A stretch of 64,000 nucleotides of DNA, taken from contig NZ_BAABHB010000008.1 of the NCBI RefSeq assembly GCF_039541875.1, positions 62,001-126,000 on the forward strand, given 5' to 3'. How positions within the stretch are numbered: position 1 is the first letter of the stretch; each line of letters starts with the position of its first letter. Under the pieces are notes generated by a model. That model saw only the letters and a program-made list of their open reading frames with translations, searched no databases and had not been told where the DNA came from. The stretch comes from Nibrella viscosa (GTDB lineage Bacteria; Bacteroidota; Bacteroidia; Cytophagales; Spirosomataceae). The translations under genes and the position numbers were made by a program. Below, in pieces: positions 43,113-51,349 of this stretch.

Positions 43113-44318
43113 ATGCTTGAGTTCCAGCGCTTATCGGCCCTCTACCAAGAGATGCTCCTGGGTACGATTGTGCCTTTCTGGCTCCGGCATAGTGCGGATA
43201 GAACCTGCGGTGGTTTCTACAATGTGCTGACAGATGCCGGGGAGGTCGTTGATGCCGACAAAGCTATAACCGTGCAGGCGCAGCAGGCATGGGCGTTTGC
43301 CACCCTCTACAAACAGGTCGACGCCCAGGCCGCCTGGCTGGAACACGCCCGCCACGGTGCCGACTTTCTCGCCAACTACGCCCACGATCACAAGCTTAAC
43401 TGCTACAGTATTGTCGACCGGCGCGGACGACCAGTAGCGCCGGCTACAGATGCGCTACCGGATTGTGCCGTTGCGCAGGCCTATGTCCGTATGTTTGCGG
43501 CCACAGGGAATGATGATTGGGCAATGCCGGCTAAGCAAACGCTTCAGAATCTGCTCCGACGCCGGCAGGCCATACGTACCGGCAGGGCGCAGGAAATTGG
43601 CGGTTTTCGGCAGTGGCAGCACCTGAGTGAACCCGTAGCGGTGCTGAAAACCTTGCTGGATACCAGAGAGCTGCTGAGCGAGGAGAGCTGGAAAGAAGCC
43701 ATCGGCGAGGTGCTGCACGAGCTGTTGCACGAGTTTACTGATCGCCGTGCTGACCTGCTGCGCGAGTATGTGTTGCCGGAAGGATCGTTCTGCAATACCC
43801 CTCAGGGCCGGCAACTGAGCCCCGGCCTGACGTTTCAGGCGGCTGGTTATATGCTGGACCTGGCGCATCTGACCAACAACCGTAAGCTGTCGATGCAGGC
43901 CATAGCCTGGAGTTTGCGAATAGCTGAGTGGGCCTGGGATACGGCTGTGGGCGGTTTTGTGCAGTGGGTGGACATGAAAGACCAGCCTGTGCCGGAGCCG
44001 ACGGTGAACCACCGCCTGGCCTGGGTTCACCTGGAAGCCCTGTCGACGTTCATTAAAGGCTATCTATACACCCATCACCCTGAATGCCCGAAGTGGTTCA
44101 GCCGGGTGCATGACTATACCTTCACCGGCTTTGCCGACCCTACCGGGAAGGGCTGGTACCCGGTAATTGATGCCAAAGGTCAGCCCGTGCTCCCTCTGAA
44201 AGCGACACCAACCGAGGGTTGCTACCACCAGATAAAATGTATGCACGAAGCATGGCAAACGCTGGAGCAGTGTGCCCTGTTGCAGCCGGCCGGGCGCTAC
44301 TCCCGGACGTATCGGTAA
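43113..44318 (+). CDS. AGE-family epimerase/isomerase
   Basis: Encodes 401 residues of the (alpha/alpha)6-barrel N-acylglucosamine 2-epimerase superfamily. TCGGFYNVLTDAGEVV, VQAQQAWAFATLY, YVLPEGSFCNTPQGRQLSPG and ATPTEGCYHQIKCMHEAW provide the usual catalytic His/Arg/Glu positions. Members epimerise N-acyl-hexosamines, mannose or cellobiose; many Bacteroidota copies are cellobiose 2-epimerase-like, but the substrate here cannot be fixed. It lies 32 bases after lon and may share its transcript. Confidence 0.85.
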   Translation: MLEFQRLSALYQEMLLGTIVPFWLRHSADRTCGGFYNVLTDAGEVVDADKAITVQAQQAWAFATLYKQVDAQAAWLEHARHGADFLANYAHDHKLNCYSIVDRRGRPVAPATDALPDCAVAQAYVRMFAATGNDDWAMPAKQTLQNLLRRRQAIRTGRAQEIGGFRQWQHLSEPVAVLKTLLDTRELLSEESWKEAIGEVLHELLHEFTDRRADLLREYVLPEGSFCNTPQGRQLSPGLTFQAAGYMLDLAHLTNNRKLSMQAIAWSLRIAEWAWDTAVGGFVQWVDMKDQPVPEPTVNHRLAWVHLEALSTFIKGYLYTHHPECPKWFSRVHDYTFTGFADPTGKGWYPVIDAKGQPVLPLKATPTEGCYHQIKCMHEAWQTLEQCALLQPAGRYSRTYR

Positions 44319-44408
44319 GCCATCGGCCTAATAAAACCCTATCCTATTAGTCTGATGGCATAGCCGGTAAGCTGTATATTGCAGGACCAACCGGTTAGAT
44401 GTTTCCCT

Positions 44409-45293
44409 ATGACTACGCTCGAGAACGAATACCTCCGTATCGATATTCAATGGAAAGGAGCCGAACTGGCCTCCATCTATGACAAAACCACCGAAACCGA
44501 ACACCTCTGGCAGGCCAATCCCGACATTTGGCCATGGCACGCGCCTAACCTGTTTCCGGTAGTTGGTGGTTGCCTCAACAACCAGCTTCTTGTAGCTGGC
44601 CAGCGCTACCCTATGGAGCGTCATGGCTTTGCCCGGCACTCGGATTTTGAGCTGGTAGATTCAACTGATAACCAGGCACGCTTCTCGTTACGTGCTTCTG
44701 AGGCTACGATGGCGGTATATCCGTACCGTTTTAATTTTGAGGTTATATACGATCTTGAAGATCGATTATTGAAGATTACTTACCGGGTTATCAATGAAGA
44801 CGAGCAGCCGGTTTACTGCTCGGTAGGGGCTCATCCGGCGTTCAGTGTGCCATTTTACCCCGACGAACAGTACGAAGATTACTACCTGGAATTTGAGATT
44901 GACGAGCCGCTGGAGCGGCATATGTTATCAAAAAACGGGTTCTTTACCGGCGAAACAGAACCCATTGTGTTGCAAAACCGCCGGTTGCCGCTAACCAAAT
45001 ACCTGTTTGATCAGGATGCGCTGGTGTTCAAGAACCTGGCCAACCGGCAGGTAATCATCCGGAGCCGGAACCACGATCAGATTGTATCGGTCTCATTTCT
45101 GCCCTTCAATTACCTGGGCATTTGGGCCAAACCGGGTGGGTCGTTTGTGTGCCTTGAACCCTGGCTGGGTTGCGCCGATACCGAAGGCAAACCCGTTGAT
45201 ATCCGGGAGAAAGAAGCCATTCAGCGGGTGGAGCCGGGAGATCTGTTTGAAGCCGCTTTTATCGTTGGCATCAGTCCACAGGATGCCTTATAA
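44409..45293 (+). CDS. Aldose 1-epimerase family protein
   Basis: Encodes 294 residues of the galactose mutarotase-like beta-sandwich fold, interconverting alpha and beta anomers of sugars. NLFPVVGGCLNN, MERHGFARHSDFEL (catalytic His region), SVGAHPAFSVPF (second His) and LEPWLGCADTEG (catalytic Glu) are present; the pattern fits the YihR/LacX-like subgroup. I chose ATG 44409 (MTTLENEYLRI); a TTG at 44379 adds ten residues. It follows the AGE-family epimerase on the same strand, so both may act in intracellular sugar conversion. Confidence 0.88.
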   Translation: MTTLENEYLRIDIQWKGAELASIYDKTTETEHLWQANPDIWPWHAPNLFPVVGGCLNNQLLVAGQRYPMERHGFARHSDFELVDSTDNQARFSLRASEATMAVYPYRFNFEVIYDLEDRLLKITYRVINEDEQPVYCSVGAHPAFSVPFYPDEQYEDYYLEFEIDEPLERHMLSKNGFFTGETEPIVLQNRRLPLTKYLFDQDALVFKNLANRQVIIRSRNHDQIVSVSFLPFNYLGIWAKPGGSFVCLEPWLGCADTEGKPVDIREKEAIQRVEPGDLFEAAFIVGISPQDAL

Positions 45294-45311
45294 ACCCACC
45301 CCATTCCGTTG

Positions 45312-45340
45312 TTTGTTTAGTCCTAAAAACCGTACATTTA
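45312..45340 (+). promoter_or_regulatory. Candidate promoter of the lactonase gene
   Basis: TTTG (45312-45315), 17 bases, then TACATTTA (45333-45340), which differs from TAnnTTTG only in the last base. It lies 26 bases before ATG 45367. Confidence 0.4.
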
Positions 45341-45366
45341 GCCCCCTTACCTAACTCGTTATTTTC

Positions 45367-46503
45367 ATGAAGCCAGTACTCGTTCTGCTATTCTTATTCC
45401 CAATGCTTGCCCAGGTTCAGGCCCAACCCAAAGAAATCCTGTACATCGGTACCTATTCTACCCGTGGCAGCGAAGGCATATACGTCTATTCGTTTGACCG
45501 CCGGACGGGAGCCTTGGAGCGCCTTCAGGGCATCACCCAGGGCAAAAGTCCTTCGTTCCTGGCTGTGCATCCCTCCGGCCGGTTTCTGTACGCCGTCAAC
45601 GAAGGCGATCAGCAGGGAGAGGGCAAGTCCGGTACCGTCAGCGCTTATCGCATTGATCCGGCTACCGGTAAGCTGACATACATTAATCAGCAGTCGTCGC
45701 ATGGCGGAGCGCCCTGCCACATCAGCATCGACAATACCGGCAAACTGGCTTTTGTCTCCAACTACAGCGGAGGCAGCATTACCGTGCTACCTATAGCCGC
45801 CGACGGTTCGCTGGGTACCGAAACCGACCATGTGCAGCATACCGGGAGTGGAGCCAACAAAGCGCGGCAGGAGAAGCCGCATGTCCACTCCGCCATTCTT
45901 TCGCCCGACCAACGGTTTATTTATGTCTCCGACCTCGGTACCGATAAGGTGTATATCTACGAAGTTGACAAAGCCAAAGGCAAGCTCAAACCAGCTCAGA
46001 CGCCGTTTGTTTCTGTTGCACCGGGTTCGGGGCCGCGCCATTTTACCATTCACCCCAATGGCCGGTACGCCTATCTGGTCGAGGAAATGATCTCGTCGGT
46101 AGCCTCCTTCTCGCGGAATAGCAAAACTGGTGCCCTGACGCTGATGCAGGATCAGGTAAAAGCCCTGACGGATGAGTTCGACCCCAAAAATTCGGGTGCC
46201 GACATTCATACCGATCCCCAGGGCCGTTACCTGTACATGTCAATCCGGGGGCGAAATCTGCTGGCGGGTTTCAGTATCGGCAACGACGGGAAAATCCAAT
46301 TAATAGGTCAGCAGGATACCCAGGGGAAGACGCCCCGCAATTTTATGGTGGATAACAAGGGGCAATTTATCCTGGCAGCAAACCAGGATACCGACAACGT
46401 GGTTCTGTTTTCGCTGGATGCAAAAACCGGCAAACTGACACCCACCGGGACCAATATACAGGTACCTGCCCCCGTTTGTCTGAAGATGGTGACGCTTAAA
46501 TAA
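45367..46503 (+). CDS. Exported lactonase-family seven-bladed beta-propeller
   Basis: Encodes 378 residues. Signal peptide MKPVLVLLFLFPMLAQVQAQ. The mature protein is the 6-phosphogluconolactonase (YbhE/Pgl)-type propeller: LYIGTYSTRGSEGIYVYSFD, SFLAVHPSGRFLYAVNE, GGAPCHISIDNTGKLAFVSN, GPRHFTIHPNGRYAYLVEE. Because it is exported, it is unlikely to serve the cytoplasmic pentose phosphate pathway and may act on other lactones. It follows the two sugar epimerases but has its own candidate promoter. Confidence 0.88.
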   Translation: MKPVLVLLFLFPMLAQVQAQPKEILYIGTYSTRGSEGIYVYSFDRRTGALERLQGITQGKSPSFLAVHPSGRFLYAVNEGDQQGEGKSGTVSAYRIDPATGKLTYINQQSSHGGAPCHISIDNTGKLAFVSNYSGGSITVLPIAADGSLGTETDHVQHTGSGANKARQEKPHVHSAILSPDQRFIYVSDLGTDKVYIYEVDKAKGKLKPAQTPFVSVAPGSGPRHFTIHPNGRYAYLVEEMISSVASFSRNSKTGALTLMQDQVKALTDEFDPKNSGADIHTDPQGRYLYMSIRGRNLLAGFSIGNDGKIQLIGQQDTQGKTPRNFMVDNKGQFILAANQDTDNVVLFSLDAKTGKLTPTGTNIQVPAPVCLKMVTLK

Positions 46504-46641
46504 TTACTATAGCAAACAGGCAAAATAATAAAAGCACCAAACCAAATCCCGAATAGCTGGTTTAAAATAGTGCAGTAACAACAAAAAGACACCCTCGGGA
46601 CCTGGGTTGTAACGAGGTATGGTTTAATGGATGAATGCACT

Positions 46642-47052
46642 ATGATTATGGAAGGGAATGTTGCTTTTGTATTAGAACTACTGTTTATACTGTCATTTTT
46701 TTTGCTGTGCGTATGGTTGGCAGTACGGTCAGACAACGAAACGAACACGCAGCAGGTACTGGTTACAGCGCCCGTGCCGGCATCGTACTTCGAAGAAGTG
46801 AAGCAGCGGAATGTGTCGCTGCTGGAGAAGGGGTACTACCTGCTGAAGCAAAAAGGTCAAATGCCTGTCAGTTGGGTTCGCCGGCAAACCTTGATTCATA
46901 TCAAGACATCGCGGGAACGGCAACTGGAGCGCATCGAGCAGGATTACCGAATGAATCGTATTTCGGAAGCGCAGTATCTGGAGCTGATGGATCAGATCCT
47001 GGATTTGCTGAATCTGGAAAAGGCAACGCAGGCCGAAGAAGTGCTGGATTAA
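46642..47052 (+). CDS. Small membrane-anchored protein of unknown function
   Basis: Encodes 136 residues. One N-terminal hydrophobic helix (FVLELLFILSFFLLCVWLAV) is followed by a charged, mostly helical cytoplasmic-type domain with possible coiled coil (SRERQLERIEQDYRMNRISE, then QYLELMDQILDLLNLEKAT). I chose ATG 46642 (MIMEGNVAF); an ATG at 46627 adds five residues. A different frame over the same bases (46635-47075) gives a basic, low-complexity sequence without a membrane helix and was rejected. A perfect terminator hairpin follows. Function unknown. Confidence 0.65.
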   Translation: MIMEGNVAFVLELLFILSFFLLCVWLAVRSDNETNTQQVLVTAPVPASYFEEVKQRNVSLLEKGYYLLKQKGQMPVSWVRRQTLIHIKTSRERQLERIEQDYRMNRISEAQYLELMDQILDLLNLEKATQAEEVLD

Positions 47053-47054
47053 CC

Positions 47055-47112
47055 GAAGCAGGAAAAGGCCCATAGCGATAATGAGCTGCCTTCCGCCTTT
47101 TCCTGCTTCTTT
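47055..47112. terminator. Perfect 15-bp hairpin terminator
   Basis: GAAGCAGGAAAAGGC (47055-47069) and GCCTTTTCCTGCTTC (47095-47109) form a 15-bp stem with a 25-base loop, followed by TTT. It starts two bases after the stop of the small membrane protein. Confidence 0.8.
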
Positions 47113-47207
47113 ACTCTGCAACCTTAACTCGCTTTTCCGTTACCATTCCAGCAAAACAGTCAGGGTTCTCCCTTGCAAGCGCTCCTTTGTCATAAAACGT
47201 ATAGACT

Positions 47208-48329
47208 ATGGCAGCGCTAAACCCTAACGAGTTGGCCCAGATGATGGCCAACGCCGAGCGAATAGAACAAAGCCGTGAAGAAGCCATCACGGTCGATGGC
47301 GAGTTTCACTACGACGACCGCCAGACAACTGAGCCACCGGCGTTTCACCACCCCGAAATGCAATGGCTCTACACCCACGAATTTGACATCCCCGAAGAGA
47401 AGTTACAGACGCTGCTCGCCTTGCCCCGCGTCACGTTAACCGACGACCTATCAAAGGTTATGCTGGATATCCTGTACCGGCTCAACTACTTCGGTGAGCA
47501 GGAGTGGGAGCCGCAGACTCACGCTTTCCCGCTTCATGCCCTGCTGCTGATGGCTGAGCTAAAGGCCGATGAATGCCTGCCTGCCGTCCTGGAAACGCTC
47601 CGGCAGGATACCGAATTCCAGGAATTCTGGTTTGCCGATTGGCTGGATAATACCTACGGCCGCTATATTCGGTCTATTGCCGACCGGCAGTTTACGGCCC
47701 TCGCCAATTTTCTGAAAGAACCCAATGTCAATACCTACGCCAAAGGTGTCGTGGCCAGTGCTTATTCGCAGTGGGCACAAGACCAGCCTGAGCGTCGGCA
47801 AATTGCCCTGGCCTGGTACAAAGAGGTCTTTGAGTACCTGATCCGCCACGCCGACAATCCGGAACTGCTGGACACCGACTTCATGGGTTTCCTGATTGCC
47901 GAAATTACCGATTTACAACTCCGTGAGTTACTGCCACTAGTGGCCGAAGCATTTGAGCAGGGACTGGTAACCGATATGATTGTGGGGACTTACGCAGACG
48001 TTGAGCAGAAGATTAATGGTCCGGAACCTGCCGACCAGCGTTTGCCGTGGCGATCACTCACGGAACAGTACGCCTATATGCACAATCCGCACGCTACTCA
48101 GGAAGCAGATCTTCCTGAACTGGGCGACCTTCCGGCGGTTATCCCGCCAACGCCCCGCCTGGTGGAGCCACCGCCTTTTTATGAATCGAACGAACCATAC
48201 AGAGCGGAGCCTAAAATTGGGCGTAACGAGAAAGTATCGGTCCGTTACAGCGACGGAAAAGTAGTCCATGACGTAAAATACAAGAAGATCGAAGCCGACC
48301 TGAACGCGGGTAAGTGTACGCTGCTATAG
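47208..48329 (+). CDS. DUF1186 domain protein with a SEC-C-like tail lacking cysteines
   Basis: Encodes 373 residues. Residues about 60-270 are the all-helical DUF1186 domain (FPLHALLLMAELKADECLPA, LDNTYGRYIRSIADRQFTAL, EAFEQGLVTDMIVGTYADVE). DUF1186 proteins usually end in a SEC-C zinc motif (K.GRNdpCpCGSGKKyKkC). Here the tail begins PKIGRNEKVSVRYSDGKVVH and continues DVKYKKIEADLNAGKCTLL: the GRN and KYKK elements remain, but the CxC is replaced by VSV, so zinc binding is not expected. Role unknown. Flanked by terminators on the 5' side and the convergent lipoprotein gene on the 3' side. Confidence 0.8.
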   Translation: MAALNPNELAQMMANAERIEQSREEAITVDGEFHYDDRQTTEPPAFHHPEMQWLYTHEFDIPEEKLQTLLALPRVTLTDDLSKVMLDILYRLNYFGEQEWEPQTHAFPLHALLLMAELKADECLPAVLETLRQDTEFQEFWFADWLDNTYGRYIRSIADRQFTALANFLKEPNVNTYAKGVVASAYSQWAQDQPERRQIALAWYKEVFEYLIRHADNPELLDTDFMGFLIAEITDLQLRELLPLVAEAFEQGLVTDMIVGTYADVEQKINGPEPADQRLPWRSLTEQYAYMHNPHATQEADLPELGDLPAVIPPTPRLVEPPPFYESNEPYRAEPKIGRNEKVSVRYSDGKVVHDVKYKKIEADLNAGKCTLL

Positions 48330-48333
48330 CTGT

Positions 48334-48765
48334 TTAGTTTCTTGTCGACTCCTCCGGCGCAATGCCTTTAGCACTCGCAATGATGGTTTTTACAACATTC
48401 GCCAATTCGTTAGGGGGCGTTGTGTGGTCGAAGAAGTTGGACTCGTAGGCTTGTTTGTCTGTTTTTACGGTAACCTGCGCACTATAGGCCGCATCAACGG
48501 CGGAGCGCTCGATGCTGGTTTTGATGGCCGGCAGATTGGCCAGTTTAATAGACTGGAGATTTTCAAGAAGTTGTTTCCATTGCTGTGGCTGCGTCTTGCG
48601 GGTGTAGACCTTATCGTTAATGGTAACCTGCGTCTGCTGCTGAGTAATGGTAATTACTTTCTGGTAGCCTCGGGTTTGCTGAGACAATGTCACGGATTCA
48701 ATGGTCTCAGACATGGGCTTATTGGAGCAGGCCGTCAATAAAAAAAGCAAAAGATAAAATTTCAT
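48334..48765 (-). CDS. Small lipoprotein of unknown function
   Basis: Encodes 143 residues. MKFYLLLFLLTACSN is a lipoprotein signal with Cys13. The mature part has TRGYQKVITITQQQTQVTIN, KTQPQQWKQLLENLQSIKLA and SNFFDHTTPPNELANVVKTI, which reads as a beta sheet followed by helices; no family recognised. I chose ATG 48765, which starts directly at the signal peptide; a start at 48783 would lie in the terminator stem. It is separated from the M43 protease upstream by that terminator and may depend on read-through. Confidence 0.75.
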   Translation of the reverse strand: MKFYLLLFLLTACSNKPMSETIESVTLSQQTRGYQKVITITQQQTQVTINDKVYTRKTQPQQWKQLLENLQSIKLANLPAIKTSIERSAVDAAYSAQVTVKTDKQAYESNFFDHTTPPNELANVVKTIIASAKGIAPEESTRN

Positions 48766-48772
48766 AAAGAAA

Positions 48773-48797
48773 AGCCCTCCCATTTCCGGGAGGGCTA
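48773..48797. terminator. Bidirectional terminator behind the M43 protease gene
   Basis: AGCCCTCCC (48773-48781), loop ATTTCC, GGGAGGGCT (48788-48796), with A-rich sequence on one side and TATTTTA on the other. On the minus strand it follows the protease stop and runs into TTTTCTTT. Confidence 0.85.
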
Positions 48798-48804
48798 TTT
48801 TAGG

Positions 48805-49839
48805 TTAAGGAGTCGTTACAAAGCTGCTTCTGGGACCACCCGAAGCGAAAACAGCTCTGGCCCGAGTCTTCTGCCCTTCTGTGAACATGTACATGCAGGC
48901 GTCATATGTGTAATCCATATAGTTCATCGTCATCATATTGTTACCACAACCTACCGTGGGGTAGCCCGGACACCGATAGTTAGGACCGCCGGCCAGCGGA
49001 GTATCCGCAACAAAATCATCAACCCCACAGCCACCGTCTCCCCAGATATGTCGTAGATTCAGCCAATGGCCTATTTCGTGTGTAGCGGTTCGGCCTTTAT
49101 CATAGGGAGCTTCCAGGTAGAAATTATTACTTACCGCAGAACTCCCAAAATATTGTGGTCCAACAACCACTCCATCGGTAGCTAAACTACCACCCGGAAA
49201 CTGGGCGTAGCCAAGAATACCTCCGCCGATATTGCAAACCCAGATGTTCAGGCTGGTTTCAGGATTTATAGGGTCAGAGCCACCCCGCTTAGTGCTTTTT
49301 ACGGCATCGTTGGTACCCCATTGGGTTTTGGTAGAACTCTTTCGGATTGTACGTGCCAGGACAAATTGAATGTTGAAATTGGCTACACGCGAAGCAAACT
49401 CGGCGGGTGTTTGGCTGGCATCACTGTTCAGTTTCTGGAAATCAGCATTCAAAACAGCAATCTGCGACTGAATCTGGGCATCGGAAATGTCCTCCTCCGG
49501 CTTATTTACATTGGAAACAACATGTACGTAGACAGGAATGGTAATAGTGGCAGTTGTTGAGACGGGTCCGCCACCTCCGCCACCAGGTTTCGAATTGCCC
49601 TTTTGGGCGGCAAACCGTTGGGTATGCTCTTCGATCTCCTGCATCTTCCGGAGCAGACCGGGGTTCTCTTTCACTTTTTCTTCCCATACTTTCATGGTGG
49701 CGCAGCGATCTTCTTCTGAAGCTACACGGGCATTGTGATCCGATAAGCTGCCGCCAGGTTCCTGAAGGGTAGGTTCAAAACAGGAAGAGACAGCGTACGC
49801 TATAAATCCGGCAACAAGGGGTAATGTGATTTTTTTCAT
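48805..49839 (-). CDS. Secreted zinc metalloprotease, M43 (pappalysin/cytophagalysin) family
   Basis: Encodes 344 residues. The N-terminus MKKITLPLVAGFIAYAVSSC is a lipoprotein-type signal. The metzincin site is complete: HEIGHWLNLRHIWGD (HExxHxxxxxH, Glu general base) and the Met-turn in MNYMDYTYDACMYMFTEGQ. QTPAEFASRVANFNIQFVLA and VWVCN-type strands (LNIWVCNIGGGILGYAQFPG) are typical of M43B cytophagalysins. A Gly-rich linker (KPGGGGGGPV) separates an N-terminal helical segment of about 90 residues, which may be a propeptide. It is probably an outer-surface or secreted peptidase. Confidence 0.93.
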   Translation of the reverse strand: MKKITLPLVAGFIAYAVSSCFEPTLQEPGGSLSDHNARVASEEDRCATMKVWEEKVKENPGLLRKMQEIEEHTQRFAAQKGNSKPGGGGGGPVSTTATITIPVYVHVVSNVNKPEEDISDAQIQSQIAVLNADFQKLNSDASQTPAEFASRVANFNIQFVLARTIRKSSTKTQWGTNDAVKSTKRGGSDPINPETSLNIWVCNIGGGILGYAQFPGGSLATDGVVVGPQYFGSSAVSNNFYLEAPYDKGRTATHEIGHWLNLRHIWGDGGCGVDDFVADTPLAGGPNYRCPGYPTVGCGNNMMTMNYMDYTYDACMYMFTEGQKTRARAVFASGGPRSSFVTTP

Positions 49840-49961
49840 GTCGTGATGAGGTTAAGAAAAATACTATACTGGTTGCGGTAATAACAAAACTAAAAAAAAC
49901 CGTTATTAACGCTATAGTGCTATGGGCCAAATTGTTATCTTACTATTAAATGGTAACCTGC

Positions 49962-51083
49962 TTAGGCTGGTTTTTTCGTTTCTTTAACCCGGATGCGCCG
50001 TCGGTTCAGTCTGAACAGGCCGGTGCGGGTTTCGTCCGGCGTTTCATCGCCCAGCAGCATACCCCAGGGTTTAAGCCCTTCTACCCGGTCGAAGATAACT
50101 TTCATGATGGCTATGGCCGGAATCGACAGAAACATACCGGCTACCCCCGCAAGTGCTCCGCCAATCAGCACGCCTACAATCGATGCTAAGGCATTAACGC
50201 GCACCTTAGAGGCTACAATGAGTGGCACTAGTAGGTTATTGTCGATCAGCTGCACAACAAGAAAAACTCCTAAAACGCCCAGTAGCGTCCCTACGTCCTG
50301 GTGGTTGATCAGCGTAACAGCTACGGCCATACAGGTGGCTACAAGGCCGCCAATGTACGGAATCAGGTTCAGAATGGCCGCTACTACGCTTAGCAGGATG
50401 GCGTACTCGATACCCAGCAGCAGCAACCCGACCGCGTTGAGGGCCGCTACGCCCGCGGTCTCGATCAGCAGCCCAACCATATAGCTTTGAATAATTCCCT
50501 TGACCTGCCCCAGCACCTCGCGGACCCGTTTGTAGTGCTGCTTGGCAAATAAGGCAACCAGCACGTTAAGCAGCATAGTCCGGTAATACAGCAGCAGAAA
50601 CACGTAAAAAGGCATCAGCAGCAGCGTGCCAAGTGGTCCGGTGATTAATCCTAGGGTCTCTGTTCCCTGCAAACTTTCCATCGTTTGGGCCTGGGCCTTT
50701 TTCAGGTATTGCTCCTGCCGGCTGTAGGTAACGTTGTACTCCTGACGAACCCAGCGCCGAACATTTCGGTACACATTATTAAAGCTTTGTTTCAGGCGAG
50801 GCAGATCGTCCGTAAAATCGGCAAGCTGGACCGATAGCAAAAAGGTTACGCCGGCCACTACGGTAATGGCCAGCATAACGGCCAGGATAATGGCTATGAT
50901 TTTGTGCATGCCCAGACGAATAAACCAGTTCTCGACCGGCCGCAGCAGCACCGCCAGCAGGCCCGATAAGGCTAAAGGCACCAGAATATCCTGCCCAAAA
51001 TAAATGCCGGCGATTATAAGCGCCAGGGAAAGCAGCGAGTGCGACAAACGATGGTAAAAGGGTTTGGGAGCATCTGAAAGCAT
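49962..51083 (-). CDS. AI-2E-family transporter
   Basis: Encodes 373 residues with about eight membrane helices and a soluble loop of roughly 70 residues after the third (LADFTDDLPRLKQSFNNVYR and on). The C-terminal LASIVGVLIGGALAGVAGMF and LSIPAIAIMKVIFDRVEGLK match the family signature. Members export diverse small molecules or exchange ions; the autoinducer label is historical. The tail after GMLLG is basic and proline-poor (RLNRRRIRVKETKKPA). It has its own divergent promoter region, shared with the alpha/beta hydrolase. Confidence 0.9.
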   Translation of the reverse strand: MLSDAPKPFYHRLSHSLLSLALIIAGIYFGQDILVPLALSGLLAVLLRPVENWFIRLGMHKIIAIILAVMLAITVVAGVTFLLSVQLADFTDDLPRLKQSFNNVYRNVRRWVRQEYNVTYSRQEQYLKKAQAQTMESLQGTETLGLITGPLGTLLLMPFYVFLLLYYRTMLLNVLVALFAKQHYKRVREVLGQVKGIIQSYMVGLLIETAGVAALNAVGLLLLGIEYAILLSVVAAILNLIPYIGGLVATCMAVAVTLINHQDVGTLLGVLGVFLVVQLIDNNLLVPLIVASKVRVNALASIVGVLIGGALAGVAGMFLSIPAIAIMKVIFDRVEGLKPWGMLLGDETPDETRTGLFRLNRRRIRVKETKKPA

Positions 51084-51217
51084 AGGTATGGTGTCTCTGA
51101 TAAATATACCGCAAAATATAGCGGATTTGTGGGAATGTACGTGAGTGGGGGAAAATACCTATTCAGGAGGAAGGGAATACCGTAGGAGAGGAGGGAGGGA
51201 ATAGGCGATTGTAGGAG

Positions 51218-51249
51218 GGGATTGGTCGGGATTTAGCGGGATTGGTCGG
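51218..51249 (+). repeat. Three tandem decamers GGGATTNNNC upstream of the hydrolase
   Basis: The units GGGATTGGTC, GGGATTTAGC and GGGATTGGTC run directly head to tail from 51218, followed by GG. The 10-base period equals about one DNA turn. The run lies about 50 bases upstream of the -7 box at 51301, within a purine-rich stretch (51160-51250). It could be a regulator array, or a near G-quadruplex since the fourth G-tract has only two G. Confidence 0.7.
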
Positions 51250-51300
51250 CTTATAGCCGGGCTTCGGTCAGATAAACTGGCAAGGCCTTTTGGGGCAGCG

Positions 51301-51308
51301 TAGCTTTG
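51301..51308 (+). promoter_or_regulatory. -7 box of the alpha/beta hydrolase gene
   Basis: TAGCTTTG matches TAnnTTTG and lies 41 bases before ATG 51350. No TTG is found at the normal -33 distance, so activation by a bound regulator is plausible. Confidence 0.5.
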
Positions 51309-51349
51309 TTCGGTTGTATAATCAACCACACCATTTTTTTGAAAAGCTT

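Noticed and set aside
46635..47075. Alternative frame over the small membrane protein gene
   Set aside because: Basic, low-complexity product without a membrane helix; the other frame has a clear helix and coiled coil.
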